A stretch of DNA of 64,000 bases from the NCBI GenBank assembly GCA_035545855.1, contig DASZXK010000053.1:29706-93705 (forward strand), read 5' to 3'. The DNA is from DASZVB01 sp035545855. GTDB taxonomy: Bacteria; Myxococcota_A; Polyangia; Polyangiales; Polyangiaceae. A program made the translations under genes and the position numbers. The notes under the pieces were generated by a model that saw nothing but the letters and a program-made list of their open reading frames with translations, ran no database searches and had not been told where the DNA came from. Below, piece after piece: positions 51,308-60,955 of the stretch (the stretch's first letter is position 1; each line of letters opens with the position of its first letter).

Positions 51308-54300
51308 ATGCTCGAAGCTCTCGTCCGCTTCTCCGTTCGCCGCCGCGGCACCGTGCTCGCGGTGTGGTTCGCCATCGCCGTGCTCGCGGCGCTGTCCCTC
51401 CGCAAGCTGTCCGTGGATGCCGTCCCGGACGTCACGAACACCCAGGTCGGTATCCTCACGAGCGCACCGGGACTCTCGCCGCTCGAGGTGGAGCAGTACC
51501 TGACGTACCCGGTCGAGACCGCGATGAACGGGCTCCCCGGGGTGGTGGAGATTCGTTCGACGAGCCGCGCCGCGGTGTCCGCGGTCACCGTCGTGTTCGA
51601 CGACGACACGGACGTCTGGTTCGCTCGCCAGCTCGTCTCCGAGCGTCTCAAGCTCGCGGAAGCCGAAATCCCGCAGGGATACGGCCGTCCGGAACTCGCG
51701 CCCGTATCCACCGGCCTCGGCGAGATCTACGAATTTTACCTCACCTCCGAGAAGCACACCGCGATGGAGCTCCGTACGCTCCTCGACTGGGTCGTCGCGT
51801 ACAAGCTCCGCTCCGTCCCGGGCGTCATCGAGGTGAACGGCATGGGCGGGGAGGCGAAACAGTACCAGGTGGTGCTCGACCCGAAGCGGCTGGCCGCGCA
51901 CCACCTGAGCTTCCGCCAGGTGCACGAGGCCCTGGTCCGCAACAACGCGTCCCTCGGCGGCGGATACATCGAAAAGAACAGCGAGGCGTACGTCATCCGC
52001 GGAGACGCGCAGATGCGCACTCCCGAAGACATCGCGACGACGGTGGTGGCCGCCGACGTCGACGGAACGCCGGTGCTCCTCCGGCAAATCGCGGACGTGA
52101 AGGTGGGCCCGGCGCTCCGTTTCGGGGTGGTCACGAAGCACGGACACGGGGAGATCGCGGCGGGAACCGTGATGATGCTCGTGGGCGCCAACTCGAGGAC
52201 CGTGGTGCACGACGTGAAGGCCCGCCTGGACGCCATCCAGAAGGAACTCCCCGAGGGCGTTCAGATCCGCTCGTACTACGACCGAGCGGAGTTCATCGAA
52301 CGGATGCTGAAGACCGTGTTCGTGAACCTCGCCGAAGGGGCGGCCCTCGTCGTGGTCGTGCTGTTCCTCACGCTCGGGAGCATCCGCGGAGCGCTCATCG
52401 CGGCGCTCGCGATTCCCCTCTCCATGGGCATCGCGATCATCGGCATGGTCCGTTTCAAGGTGACGGGCAACCTGATGTCCCTCGGAGCCATCGATTTCGG
52501 GCTGCTGGTGGACGGGGCGATCGTCATGCTCGAGGTCACTCTGGCCCGCCTCGCGAGCACGCGGCCGCCGCTCCGGGAAGACGTCGCGGCGGAGGTCAGT
52601 CGCGCGATGCAGCAGGCCGCGCGGCCCGTGACGTTCTCGCTCCTCATCATCCTGCTCGTGTACCTGCCTCTCATGGGCCTGGAAGGCGTGGAAGGTCGCA
52701 TGTTCCGCCCGATGGCGATCACCGTCGCGCTCGCGCTCGGCGGCGCGCTCCTCTTCTCGCTCTCCGCTTTTCCCGCGCTCGCGGCGTTCACCCTGAGCTC
52801 CCCCAGACGCGTGCACGACGACTCCCACGGCGTCTTCGGCCGGATTCGCGGCTTCTACGGACGGGTCCTCGCCGCGGTTCTCCGCCACCCGGTTCGTACG
52901 CTCGGCGCGGCCATCGCGGCCCTCGGCGCCGTGGGCGGCGTCGCGATGTCGCTCGGCGCGGAATTCGTCCCGCGGCTGGACGAAGGAGAGCTCTCGCTCG
53001 ACGTGAAGCGGCTGCCATCCGTCTCGATCACCGAAGCGCAGCGTCTCGGAGTCCAGGTGGAAGACGTGCTCGCCCGGTTCCCGGAGGTGAAGTCCATCGT
53101 GACCCGGACGGGCCGCGCGGAGGTGGCGACGGATCCCGTCGGACCTGACGAAACCGAGGTCATGGTCAAGCTCGCGCCGAAGGAGACGTGGACGTCGGCG
53201 CACGACCTCGACGACCTCGGCGAGAAGATCAAGGCCGCGGTGGAGGCAGAGGTGCCGGCGACGTTCGTGGCCGTCTCGCAGCCGATCGAGGATCGCGTGA
53301 ACCAGCTCCTGTCCGGCTCGCGCGCGGACGTCGTCGTGAAGGTGTTCGGCGAGGACCTCACGGTCCTGAAGCGCACCGCGGATGAAATCGGGGCCGTCAT
53401 TCGAGACGTGCCCGGGCGCGGGGACCTCCGCGTCCAGCGGGTCCTCGGTCTGCCGCTCCTCGAGGTCCGACCCGATCGGGGTCGGCTCGCCAGGTACGGC
53501 ATCCCGGCGGAGGACGTCCTCGAGGTCGTGGAAGCGTCCCGGGTCGGGAAGGACGCGGGGCGCATCTTCGAGGGCCCGCGGCGCTTCGATCTGAAGCTCC
53601 TCCTGCCGCCCGCGTCGCTGACGCCCGAGGCGTTCGGCGAACTCCCGGTGGGTGCCCCGGACGGTCGCCTGATTCCCATGGCCTCGATCGCGACCATTCG
53701 CGAGACGGAGGGCCCGGCGGTCATCAACCGGGAATCCCTCGAGCGGCGCGTGCTGGTGGAAGCCAACGTGCGGGGTCGAGATCTCGTCTCCTTCGTGGGG
53801 GAAGCCCAGGCGCGGGTGGCCAGGGTCACGCTGCCCCCGGGCATTCACCTCGAGTGGGGTGGACAGTTCGAGAACTTCGAGCGAGCGAGCAGTCGACTCG
53901 CCGTCGTCGTCCCGATCGCGCTCACCGTGATCTTCTCCATGCTGTTCCTCATGTTCGGGGACATGCGGTACGCGAGCGCGGTGTTCGCCGGGGCCCCCTT
54001 CGCGCTCATCGGTGGAATCATCGTGCTTTGGGCGAGGGGGCTTCCGTTCTCGATCCCGGCGGCGGTCGGCTTCATCGCCGTGGCCGGAGTGGCCGTCTTG
54101 AACGGCGTCGTCATGGCGTCGGAGGTCCGGAGGCGGCTCATGCTCGGGGAGACGGAGAGCCAGGCCGTTCAGAACGGAGCGCTCACCGTGCTCCGCGCGG
54201 TTCTGACCACGGCGCTGGTCGCTGCCATCGGTTTCTTCCCGATGGCGATCTCCACCCGGGCCGGCGCGGAGGTCCAGCGGCCGCTCGCCACGGTCGTGAT

Positions 54301-54451
54301 CGGCGGGATCGTGTCCTCCACGCTCCTGTCGCTCACGGTGCTCCCGGTGTTGCTCCGGTACCTGGTCCGGCGGCCCATCTCGGAGGAGGAAGCCGCGGCG
54401 GCGGCCGCGGCCGAGCGCTCCGCAGCGCTTCGGAGGGCGACGTCCTCGTGA
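51308..54451 (+). CDS. czcA: Heavy-metal RND efflux pump (CzcA type)
   Basis: Proton-driven inner-membrane transporter with 12 membrane segments in two halves. The proton-relay motif of the heavy-metal group is intact: D396, D402 and E409 in DFGLLVDGAIVMLE, which resembles the Zn/Co/Cd or Ni/Co subgroup rather than copper pumps. Segments GLSPLEVEQYLTYPVE and GMGGEAKQYQV are characteristic. 1047 residues, full length. No metal regulator gene is visible nearby, and the exact metal cannot be told. Confidence 0.94.
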   Translation: MLEALVRFSVRRRGTVLAVWFAIAVLAALSLRKLSVDAVPDVTNTQVGILTSAPGLSPLEVEQYLTYPVETAMNGLPGVVEIRSTSRAAVSAVTVVFDDDTDVWFARQLVSERLKLAEAEIPQGYGRPELAPVSTGLGEIYEFYLTSEKHTAMELRTLLDWVVAYKLRSVPGVIEVNGMGGEAKQYQVVLDPKRLAAHHLSFRQVHEALVRNNASLGGGYIEKNSEAYVIRGDAQMRTPEDIATTVVAADVDGTPVLLRQIADVKVGPALRFGVVTKHGHGEIAAGTVMMLVGANSRTVVHDVKARLDAIQKELPEGVQIRSYYDRAEFIERMLKTVFVNLAEGAALVVVVLFLTLGSIRGALIAALAIPLSMGIAIIGMVRFKVTGNLMSLGAIDFGLLVDGAIVMLEVTLARLASTRPPLREDVAAEVSRAMQQAARPVTFSLLIILLVYLPLMGLEGVEGRMFRPMAITVALALGGALLFSLSAFPALAAFTLSSPRRVHDDSHGVFGRIRGFYGRVLAAVLRHPVRTLGAAIAALGAVGGVAMSLGAEFVPRLDEGELSLDVKRLPSVSITEAQRLGVQVEDVLARFPEVKSIVTRTGRAEVATDPVGPDETEVMVKLAPKETWTSAHDLDDLGEKIKAAVEAEVPATFVAVSQPIEDRVNQLLSGSRADVVVKVFGEDLTVLKRTADEIGAVIRDVPGRGDLRVQRVLGLPLLEVRPDRGRLARYGIPAEDVLEVVEASRVGKDAGRIFEGPRRFDLKLLLPPASLTPEAFGELPVGAPDGRLIPMASIATIRETEGPAVINRESLERRVLVEANVRGRDLVSFVGEAQARVARVTLPPGIHLEWGGQFENFERASSRLAVVVPIALTVIFSMLFLMFGDMRYASAVFAGAPFALIGGIIVLWARGLPFSIPAAVGFIAVAGVAVLNGVVMASEVRRRLMLGETESQAVQNGALTVLRAVLTTALVAAIGFFPMAISTRAGAEVQRPLATVVIGGIVSSTLLSLTVLPVLLRYLVRRPISEEEAAAAAAAERSAALRRATSS

Positions 54452-54553
54452 GGGGCCGGCGGCGCCCCACTCGAGGGCGCTCCTGGCGGTGAGTCGTTTC
54501 GGCGTCGGCCTCTTTTGCCGTCGAAATGCCCGGTCGTTCGCCGCGGCACGGCC

Positions 54554-54612
54554 CGGAAACGTCGTTTCCGCCGTGGAATATTGAGAACTTCCGACGATGC
54601 CGGTATACCGGC
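54554..54612. promoter_or_regulatory. Two perfect palindromes upstream of sdhC
   Basis: CGGAAACG-T-CGTTTCCG at 54554-54570 and GCCGGTATACCGGC at 54599-54612 lie in the 220-bp gap between czcA and sdhC. Both have the size and symmetry of dimeric repressor operators. The first could also be a terminator stem for the efflux operon, but no T run follows. I could not place a promoter with confidence. Confidence 0.45.
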
Positions 54613-54671
54613 GGCCGCGTCGCGTCCCGAGCCCGGTCCGTTCTTCGGGGCGCCGCGATCCCGGAGAATCA

Positions 54672-55481
54672 ATGGCTCAAGTTCATCTCCCGCTCGCTCC
54701 CCAGCGCGGCTTCGGTCAGACGAACCGACCGGACACGTGGTGGGTCCAGCCGCTCGTCGTCTTCACGGTCCTGTCGGCGTTCCTCGTCTACGTGAACTGG
54801 GCGGTGGTCCAGGGCGAGCACTACGAGTTCGGGAACTACCTCTCGCCGGTCTACTCGCCGGTCCTCTGGGGCGACTCCAAGCACGCCTGGTTCGGGCAGG
54901 GGAAGCCGCCGTTCTGGCCGTCCTTCCTCATCTACACGCCGGCCATGCTCGCGCTGGTCGGCCCCGGTCTCTTCCGGCTCACCTGCTACTACTACCGCGG
55001 GAGCTACTACAAGGCGTTCTGGGCCTCTCCGCCGAACTGCGCGGTCGGCAAGCCGCACAAGACGTACACCGGTGAGCGTGCCTTCCCGCTCATCGTTCAG
55101 AACCTGCATCGCTACGCGATGTACGTGACCTGCTTCTACCTGCCGATCCTCTTCTACGACGCCTACAAGGGCTTCTGGTTCGAGAACCCGACCACCCACG
55201 TGGACGAGTTCGGCATCGGCGTCGGGACGATCATCATCCTCCTGAACGCGACCTTCCTCTCGCTCTACCAGTTCAGCTGCCACTCGTTCCGGCACGTCAT
55301 CGGCGGGTTCAAGGACATCCTGTCCCGCTCGCCCCTCCGGAAGAAGCTCTACGACACGGCGAGCGGCCTCAACTGCAACCACCAGCGCTACGCCTGGATG
55401 AGCCTCGTGTGGGTCGCGTGGACGGACATCTACGTCCGCATGTGCTCGATGGGCCACTTCACGGACTGGAGAATCATCTGA
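54672..55481 (+). CDS. sdhC: Succinate dehydrogenase membrane subunit, mycobacterial Sdh1-like
   Basis: A 269-residue protein with about five membrane segments that anchors SdhA/SdhB and reduces quinone. It does not look like the short heme-b SdhC/SdhD pair; instead it resembles the single large anchor of mycobacterial Sdh1. Cys and His residues are frequent: C105, C123, H146, C154, C203, H204, H208, C235, H237, C258 and H261. A membrane-embedded Rieske-type cluster has been reported for that type. ATG 54672 is preceded by GGAGAA. It overlaps sdhA by one base. Confidence 0.85.
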   Translation: MAQVHLPLAPQRGFGQTNRPDTWWVQPLVVFTVLSAFLVYVNWAVVQGEHYEFGNYLSPVYSPVLWGDSKHAWFGQGKPPFWPSFLIYTPAMLALVGPGLFRLTCYYYRGSYYKAFWASPPNCAVGKPHKTYTGERAFPLIVQNLHRYAMYVTCFYLPILFYDAYKGFWFENPTTHVDEFGIGVGTIIILLNATFLSLYQFSCHSFRHVIGGFKDILSRSPLRKKLYDTASGLNCNHQRYAWMSLVWVAWTDIYVRMCSMGHFTDWRII

Positions 55482-57295
55482 TGACCGCGGAGCAGACCAT
55501 CGAACACGACGTCCTCGTCATCGGCGCGGGCGGCGCCGGCCTTCGCGCCGCGATCGCTGCCGCCGCGAGCGGCGTCTCCGTCGGCCTCGTGTGCAAGTCC
55601 CTCCTCGGCAAGGCGCACACCGTCATGGCCGAGGGCGGCATGGCCGCCTCCATGGGTCACGTCGACGACCGGGACAACTGGAAGGTGCACTTCGCCGACA
55701 CCATGCGCGGCGGTCAGTACCTGAACAACTGGCGGATGGCCGAGCTCCATGCCCAGGAGGCCCCCGCGTGCGTCAAGGAGCTCGAGGCCTGGGGCGCGCT
55801 CTTCGACCGCACGAAGGACGGCCGCATCCTCCAGCGGAACTTCGGCGGTCATCGCTACCCGCGGCTCGCCCACGTCGGCGACCGCACGGGCCTCGAGATG
55901 ATCCGGACGCTCCAGGACCACGGCATCCACCAGGGCATCGACGTCCACATGGAGTGCACGATCGTCCGCCTCCTCACGGACGGGGGCCGGGTCTCCGGCG
56001 CGTTCGCCTACGAGCGCGAGCACGGCCGCTTCCGCATCTTCAAGGCGAAGGCCGTCGTGCTCGCCACGGGCGGCATCGGTCGCGCCTTCAAGATCACCAG
56101 CAACAGCTGGGAGTACACCGGGGACGGTCAGACGCTCGCGTACGACGCGGGCGCGGCCCTGAAGGACATGGAGTTCATCCAGTTCCACCCCACGGGAATG
56201 GTCTGGCCGCCGTCCGTCCGCGGCATCCTCGTCACGGAAGGCGTGCGCGGGGAAGGGGGCGTCCTCCGGAACAAGGAAGGCAAGCGCTTCATGTTCGAGG
56301 ACGTCCCGGAAAACTACAAGAACCAGACCGCGGACAGCGAGGAGGAAGGCTGGCGCTACACGCAGGGCGACAAGAACGCCCGCCGTCCGCCCGAGCTTCT
56401 CACCCGGGATCACGTGGCGCGGAAGATCCAGAAGGAGGTCCGCGAGGGGCGCGGCAGCCCGCACGGCGGCGTCTTCCTGGACATCGCGTGGATCAAGGAG
56501 AAGCTCCCGAACTCGGAGGAGCACATCAAGAAGAAGCTCCCGAGCATGTACCACCAGTTCAAGGAGCTGGCGGGCGTGGACATCACGAAGGAGGCCATGG
56601 AGGTCGGCCCCACCACGCACTACGTGATGGGCGGCGTCCACGTGGACGGGGACAGCCAGATGACGACCGTCCCGGGGCTGTTCGCCGCGGGCGAGGTCGC
56701 GGCCGGTCTCCACGGCGCGAACCGCCTCGGCGGAAATTCGCTCTCCGACCTCCTCGTGTTCGGCAAGCGCGCGGGCGAGTACGCCGCGAAGTTCGCGAGG
56801 GACAACGGCGCCGTCACGATCGACGAGGGCCAGGTGGACGCATCCCGGAAATACGCGCTCGCCCCCTTCGAGCGGAAGAGCGGCGAGAACGCCTTCATGA
56901 TCCAGCGGGATCTCCAGGAGACGATGCAGGAGCTCGTCGGCATCGTGCGGCGGGAAGAAGAGATGGTCTCCGCGCTCGAGAAGCTGCAGGGCCTGGTCGA
57001 CCGCGCGGCGAAGGTCGGCTGTGAAGACAACCGGGACTACAACCCCGGCTGGCACACGGCGCTCGACCTGAACAACCTCCTCACGGTCTCCCGGGCGGCG
57101 ACGCTGTCCGCCATCGACCGGAAGGAGAGCCGCGGCGGTCACTTCCGGGACGACTACCCGGACAAATCCGACGAGTTCGCGAAGCACAACACGTACATCA
57201 AGAAGGGCCCGAGCGGAGAGATGGTGCTCGAGCGCGTGCCCATCCCGCCCATGAGAGACGACCTGAAAGAGATCGTCGAGGAGCAGAAGAAGTAG
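55481..57295 (+). CDS. sdhA: Succinate dehydrogenase flavoprotein subunit
   Basis: Catalytic FAD subunit that oxidises succinate to fumarate. The Rossmann motif VLVIGAGGAGLRAAIAA starts at residue 11. The FAD-histidine region HTVMAEGGMAASMGH, IQFHPTGMVWPP, and the catalytic HGANRLGGNSLSDLLVFG are present. Length 604 residues. It lies in C-A-B order, coupled by TGATG to sdhC and directly followed by sdhB. Confidence 0.95.
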   Translation: MTAEQTIEHDVLVIGAGGAGLRAAIAAAASGVSVGLVCKSLLGKAHTVMAEGGMAASMGHVDDRDNWKVHFADTMRGGQYLNNWRMAELHAQEAPACVKELEAWGALFDRTKDGRILQRNFGGHRYPRLAHVGDRTGLEMIRTLQDHGIHQGIDVHMECTIVRLLTDGGRVSGAFAYEREHGRFRIFKAKAVVLATGGIGRAFKITSNSWEYTGDGQTLAYDAGAALKDMEFIQFHPTGMVWPPSVRGILVTEGVRGEGGVLRNKEGKRFMFEDVPENYKNQTADSEEEGWRYTQGDKNARRPPELLTRDHVARKIQKEVREGRGSPHGGVFLDIAWIKEKLPNSEEHIKKKLPSMYHQFKELAGVDITKEAMEVGPTTHYVMGGVHVDGDSQMTTVPGLFAAGEVAAGLHGANRLGGNSLSDLLVFGKRAGEYAAKFARDNGAVTIDEGQVDASRKYALAPFERKSGENAFMIQRDLQETMQELVGIVRREEEMVSALEKLQGLVDRAAKVGCEDNRDYNPGWHTALDLNNLLTVSRAATLSAIDRKESRGGHFRDDYPDKSDEFAKHNTYIKKGPSGEMVLERVPIPPMRDDLKEIVEEQKK

Positions 57296-58054
57296 ATGGC
57301 CAAGGTCACCTTCCGCATCTCACGCGGCGACTCCAAGGAAGCGAAGTTCGTCGACTACCAGACGGACGTGGGCGAAGGCATGGTCGTGCTGGACGCCGTG
57401 CACCAGATCCAGCTCGAGAGCGCGCCGGATCTCGCCGCGCGGTGGAACTGCAAGGCCGGCAAATGCGGCTCCTGCTCCGCCGAGATCAACGGCATGCCGC
57501 GCCTCATGTGCATGACGCGGCTCTCGGACATCGACCTCACCCAGCCCGTCGTCATCGAGCCGATGCAGGCGTTCCCTCGCATCAAGGACCTCGTGACGGA
57601 CGTGAGCTGGAACTACGAGGTGAAGCGGCGCATCAAGAAGTTCAAGCCACGGAAGCCCGACGCCGCGGACGGCACCTGGCGGATGCAGCAGGAAGACATC
57701 GATCGCCCCCAGGAGTTCCGGAAGTGCATCGAGTGCTTCCTCTGCCAGAACGTGTGTCACGTGCTCCGTGACCACCACAAGCACTCGGAATTCGCAGGCC
57801 CTCGCCACTTCATCTTCACCGCCCAGGCGGAGATGAACCCGCTGGACGTGGAAGATCGCGTGGCGGACCTCAAGAACGAGATGGGCCTCGGCTACTGCAA
57901 CATCACGAAGTGCTGCACCAAGGTGTGCCCCGAGCACATCACCATCACGGACAACGCCATCATCCCGCTGAAGGAGCGTGTCGTCGACGAGTTCTACGAC
58001 CCGCTCCGGAAGATGTTCCGTGTCTTCTCTCGCCGAGAGACGCCCGGCGGCTGA
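57296..58054 (+). CDS. sdhB: Succinate dehydrogenase iron-sulfur subunit
   Basis: Carries three clusters. The [2Fe-2S] ligands are in WNCKAGKCGSCSAEI and LMCM; the [4Fe-4S] motif is CIECFLCQNVCHV; the [3Fe-4S] region is YCNITKCCTKVCPEHI. The 252 residues match the Sdh1-type homologues. ATG 57296 follows the TAG of sdhA without gap. The stop overlaps the ATG of a lipoprotein gene (TGATG). Confidence 0.95.
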   Translation: MAKVTFRISRGDSKEAKFVDYQTDVGEGMVVLDAVHQIQLESAPDLAARWNCKAGKCGSCSAEINGMPRLMCMTRLSDIDLTQPVVIEPMQAFPRIKDLVTDVSWNYEVKRRIKKFKPRKPDAADGTWRMQQEDIDRPQEFRKCIECFLCQNVCHVLRDHHKHSEFAGPRHFIFTAQAEMNPLDVEDRVADLKNEMGLGYCNITKCCTKVCPEHITITDNAIIPLKERVVDEFYDPLRKMFRVFSRRETPGG

Positions 58055-58602
58055 TGAGACTTCTCCCGGTCGCTGCGGCTCTCCTCGCGTCCCTCGGATG
58101 CGGCGAGACGCGCGGCGACGTCGGGGGAACGGGCGCGCCGGATCCGGGCGCCACGGACGCGGCTGGCGACGGGCCGATCCTCGGCCCGGACGCGGCCACG
58201 TCGGGTAGGACGGACGGAGCGGCGCCGGGCAGTGCCGACGCGGGAGCGCCGGTCTGCCGGGCCGTGACGCTCGTCCGCGACTCCGCCGAAGCGGGCCCGG
58301 CGTGCTCGTTTCTCGTCCCCCAGGCGTCGGAATTCGGCGTCGCGAGCTACGACCCGCGTCTGCTTCGCGTGCGCTACGAGGACACGGCGGGTCCGCGCTA
58401 CGTGCTGCCCTTGCAGATCGTCCGAAACGAGGCGGACTGCGGGACGGCACCGGGCGCGTACTATTTCTTGCCACGGTACGCGCCCGAGACGGTCGTGCTC
58501 TGTCCGGCCGCGTGTGCGCTCCACTTCGCGCCGGAGGGAGGGACGGCGGGCGGCGCCGTGGTCGCTGCGTACGGCTGCCCCTCCGGCGATCCGGTGCTCT
58601 GA
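58054..58602 (+). CDS. Lipoprotein coupled to the sdh operon, function unknown
   Basis: A 182-residue protein with the lipobox ending LLASLGC (Cys16) and a Gly/Ala/Asp-rich spacer of about 50 residues typical of myxobacterial lipoproteins. The C-terminal domain has several Cys (VCRAVT, PACSF, ADCGT, LCPAACALHF, YGCPSG), probably disulfide-linked. It starts inside the sdhB stop, so translation is coupled. The role is unknown, and coupling need not mean a joint function. Confidence 0.72.
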   Translation: MRLLPVAAALLASLGCGETRGDVGGTGAPDPGATDAAGDGPILGPDAATSGRTDGAAPGSADAGAPVCRAVTLVRDSAEAGPACSFLVPQASEFGVASYDPRLLRVRYEDTAGPRYVLPLQIVRNEADCGTAPGAYYFLPRYAPETVVLCPAACALHFAPEGGTAGGAVVAAYGCPSGDPVL

Positions 58603-58616
58603 AGACGGGGCGAGAG

Positions 58617-60218
58617 TCACGCGAGACCCGTGACGAGCCTCCGGAGCCGCTCCCGGTTCGACCCGAGCGGGAACATCTGCTCGTGGAAGTACCCGTGCAT
58701 CACCCACGCGAGGCTCGGGCGCTCGAACGGGTACCGATAGCCGGCGGCCTGGGCGGCGATGATCATCGCCGAGAGCAGCGCGCCCTCCTCCGAATCCACG
58801 GTCGCGTTGTTGCCGGCGAACCAGAGATTCCCGAGTCCCTGGACGCGGTGGAGCTCCCGCTTTCCCTGGCGGAAGAAGGAGGCCACCCAGCGGCCGTGAC
58901 GCCAGGTACGGCGGAAGATCGTCTTCTCCGGAGCGGGAACGCGGGCGATGCGGTCCTCCGCGTACATCGAGACGTAGCACCGTGCCGGCGTCCCCATGAT
59001 GTTGTGCATCATGTACGTCTGGAAGGTGCGACCGAGGTCGTAGGGGAGGTCGTAGAGCTCGCTGCCTTCGTCCCGCTCGCCCCAGCCGAAGTAGCCGATG
59101 AACTGGCCGTCCTCGACGTCGTCCGTCAGGGATGGAGCCAGGAGCGACTCGTCCTGGTGGATGTAGCAGACGCCCGGGAGGAGCCGGAATCGCTCCGAGG
59201 AGAGGTACTGGGAGTGCGGGCCGCGGAAGGGGTTCTGGTCGTGGTCGAGGAGCTCGAGGTTCGTCGTCATGTCCGTCGTGAGGACGACGTCGTCGAACGC
59301 CTGCTCGTGCCGGACGGTTCCGGGTTCGAGCGCGATTCCGCCCGCGCCATAGCGGGCGCCCTCGAGCCAGCGCACGATCCACTCGTCCTTCCGGCGTTCG
59401 ACGCGCGTCACGGTCGCGGCGAGCTGGACGCGGGCGCCGCGGCGTTCCGCGAGATCCGCCAGGGCTCGGACCCACGCCGTCGCTCCGTCCGTGAAGCGGT
59501 CCCAGCCGTAGCCGGGCTCGAGAAACGCCCCGTACGGCCCCGCATCCTGCACGAAGGGGAGCCTCGTGAAGATGGGCCAGAGGTCCTGCATCGTGGTCTC
59601 GAGGAGGTCCACGGTGCCGTAGCCGTTGATGATGCAGAGGTACGGGATGAGCAGGTAGCGGAAGAAGTTCCCGTCCCGGCGGATGCCCGAAGCGTTCAGG
59701 TAGTCCCCGATGCTCATCTCGAACACCCGGCGACCGTCGATCTTGAGGAACGGCGCGCGATGCAGATCCCGCTCGAACCTCGTGGCGTCCGCACGAGCCT
59801 GGGCGTCCAGACAGCGCGTGAAGCGTGCGCCTCGCTGGAACTCGGGAAAGTTCCCCCAGACGAGCTCGTCGTTGAAGGCGCCGGAGAGTCTGAGCGCCGG
59901 GTGCCGGGTGAGCCGGACGTGCTGCAGCTCCGGCAGCCGGAGCTGGCGGTACAGGTTCGGGTACAGGGACGGGCAGACGAACTGCACGCCGATGTCGACG
60001 GGGTACGCCGTTCCCGTGTCTCCGGGCGCCGCGACCCGTCCACGGCCCGCGCCGTCGAACACGACCGGGATGGTCCGGGAATGACCGCCGACCTCGTCCT
60101 CGTCGTGGAACAGGGTGACGTCGTAGCGCCGTCCCGGCGCGTCCTGGCTCGTCATGCACCAGAGGAGCGAACACCCCGACGCGCCACCGCCGATCACGGC
60201 CATTCGCTTCCGCTTCAT
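58617..60218 (-). CDS. FAD-dependent oxidoreductase, amine-oxidase-like
   Basis: A 533-residue soluble protein. The N-terminal dinucleotide motif AVIGGGASGCSLLW, FHDEDEVGGHSRT and a late FAGNNATVDSEEGALLSAM segment place it among the flavin-containing amine oxidase-like proteins (GGH-type, as in proteins near fatty-acid modification genes). The substrate is unknown. The gene stands alone on its strand, converging with the lipoprotein gene after 14 bp. Confidence 0.8.
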   Translation of the reverse strand: MKRKRMAVIGGGASGCSLLWCMTSQDAPGRRYDVTLFHDEDEVGGHSRTIPVVFDGAGRGRVAAPGDTGTAYPVDIGVQFVCPSLYPNLYRQLRLPELQHVRLTRHPALRLSGAFNDELVWGNFPEFQRGARFTRCLDAQARADATRFERDLHRAPFLKIDGRRVFEMSIGDYLNASGIRRDGNFFRYLLIPYLCIINGYGTVDLLETTMQDLWPIFTRLPFVQDAGPYGAFLEPGYGWDRFTDGATAWVRALADLAERRGARVQLAATVTRVERRKDEWIVRWLEGARYGAGGIALEPGTVRHEQAFDDVVLTTDMTTNLELLDHDQNPFRGPHSQYLSSERFRLLPGVCYIHQDESLLAPSLTDDVEDGQFIGYFGWGERDEGSELYDLPYDLGRTFQTYMMHNIMGTPARCYVSMYAEDRIARVPAPEKTIFRRTWRHGRWVASFFRQGKRELHRVQGLGNLWFAGNNATVDSEEGALLSAMIIAAQAAGYRYPFERPSLAWVMHGYFHEQMFPLGSNRERLRRLVTGLA

Positions 60219-60312
60219 CTCGGACGATTGTCCGTTCGAAGCGGCGAGACGCCAAGCGCTTCCGCGACGCCGCGCGGGGACGTCGCGTCCCCGCGTCGTT
60301 CCCCGGATCAGG

Positions 60313-60777
60313 TCACTGCGCGGGAACCGGGAGGATCGGCGCCCAGATCAGACGATCCAGCAGCGTATCGTCTACCATCATGCCACGGTCGCTGAAGTAG
60401 AGCGCGTTCGCTTCCGCGCCTTCGCGCTGCTCGCCGACGAAGATGATCCCGCGGCCTTCTCCGTTGTACCCGAGCTGAACGACGGCGTTCTTGAGCCAGC
60501 GCCCACCGCCTTCGAACTCGAGGTCGTTCGGGAGCGTGTAGAAACCTTCGGCGCGGAGCGCCTTCAGCGTGCGCGCCCAGGTCGGGGAGCGGAGCGGCGT
60601 GGTCGGCTCGCCCCAGAACCAGCGGTTGTTCCGGTTCTGGCCCGGGCGCACCACGAACTTCACGCCGCCGTTCGACGGTTGCCCGACGTACACGAGCACG
60701 CCCGCGGGGAACGCGGACTCGTGGCCGGGATAGGGTTCGGTGGTGCGATACAGGCCGGGATCGGGCAGGTCGAGCAT
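60313..60777 (-). CDS. Hypothetical protein
   Basis: A 154-residue protein without signal peptide or membrane segment. It is rich in aromatic residues and Gly, with predicted strands (GVLVYVGQPSNGGVKFVV, AVVQLGYNGEGRGIIFVG). I recognise no family. The start ATG 60777 is chosen because the earlier part of the frame is antisense to the CAP-domain gene region. Confidence 0.6.
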   Translation of the reverse strand: MLDLPDPGLYRTTEPYPGHESAFPAGVLVYVGQPSNGGVKFVVRPGQNRNNRWFWGEPTTPLRSPTWARTLKALRAEGFYTLPNDLEFEGGGRWLKNAVVQLGYNGEGRGIIFVGEQREGAEANALYFSDRGMMVDDTLLDRLIWAPILPVPAQ

Positions 60778-60942
60778 GACTGATGGGGCTCCTCTGGCGC
60801 GAGCGATCCTCGCTCGCGGCGCGGGAATGTAACTCAGGGCGCCCCTGGAACAAGGGTCGAAAGTGGGAGATCCCCGCTTCCTCTCGCCCCCGCATCGAGC
60901 GGTCTTCTCCGGTTCGGGGGCGGCGCCTCGGCCGCGGGACGG

Positions 60943-60948
60943 TATAAA
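60943..60948 (+). promoter_or_regulatory. -10 box of a likely leaderless transcript
   Basis: TATAAA is followed by seven bases and then the GTG at 60956, so transcription should begin at or next to the start codon. There is no -35 box or Shine-Dalgarno sequence. Confidence 0.45.
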
Positions 60949-60955
60949 TACGCCC

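Noticed and set aside
49649..53848. A 1399-codon open frame on the minus strand
   Set aside because: It is antisense to czcC, czcB and czcA, which have clear family motifs. The Arg/His/Asp-rich composition is typical of shadow frames in GC-rich DNA.
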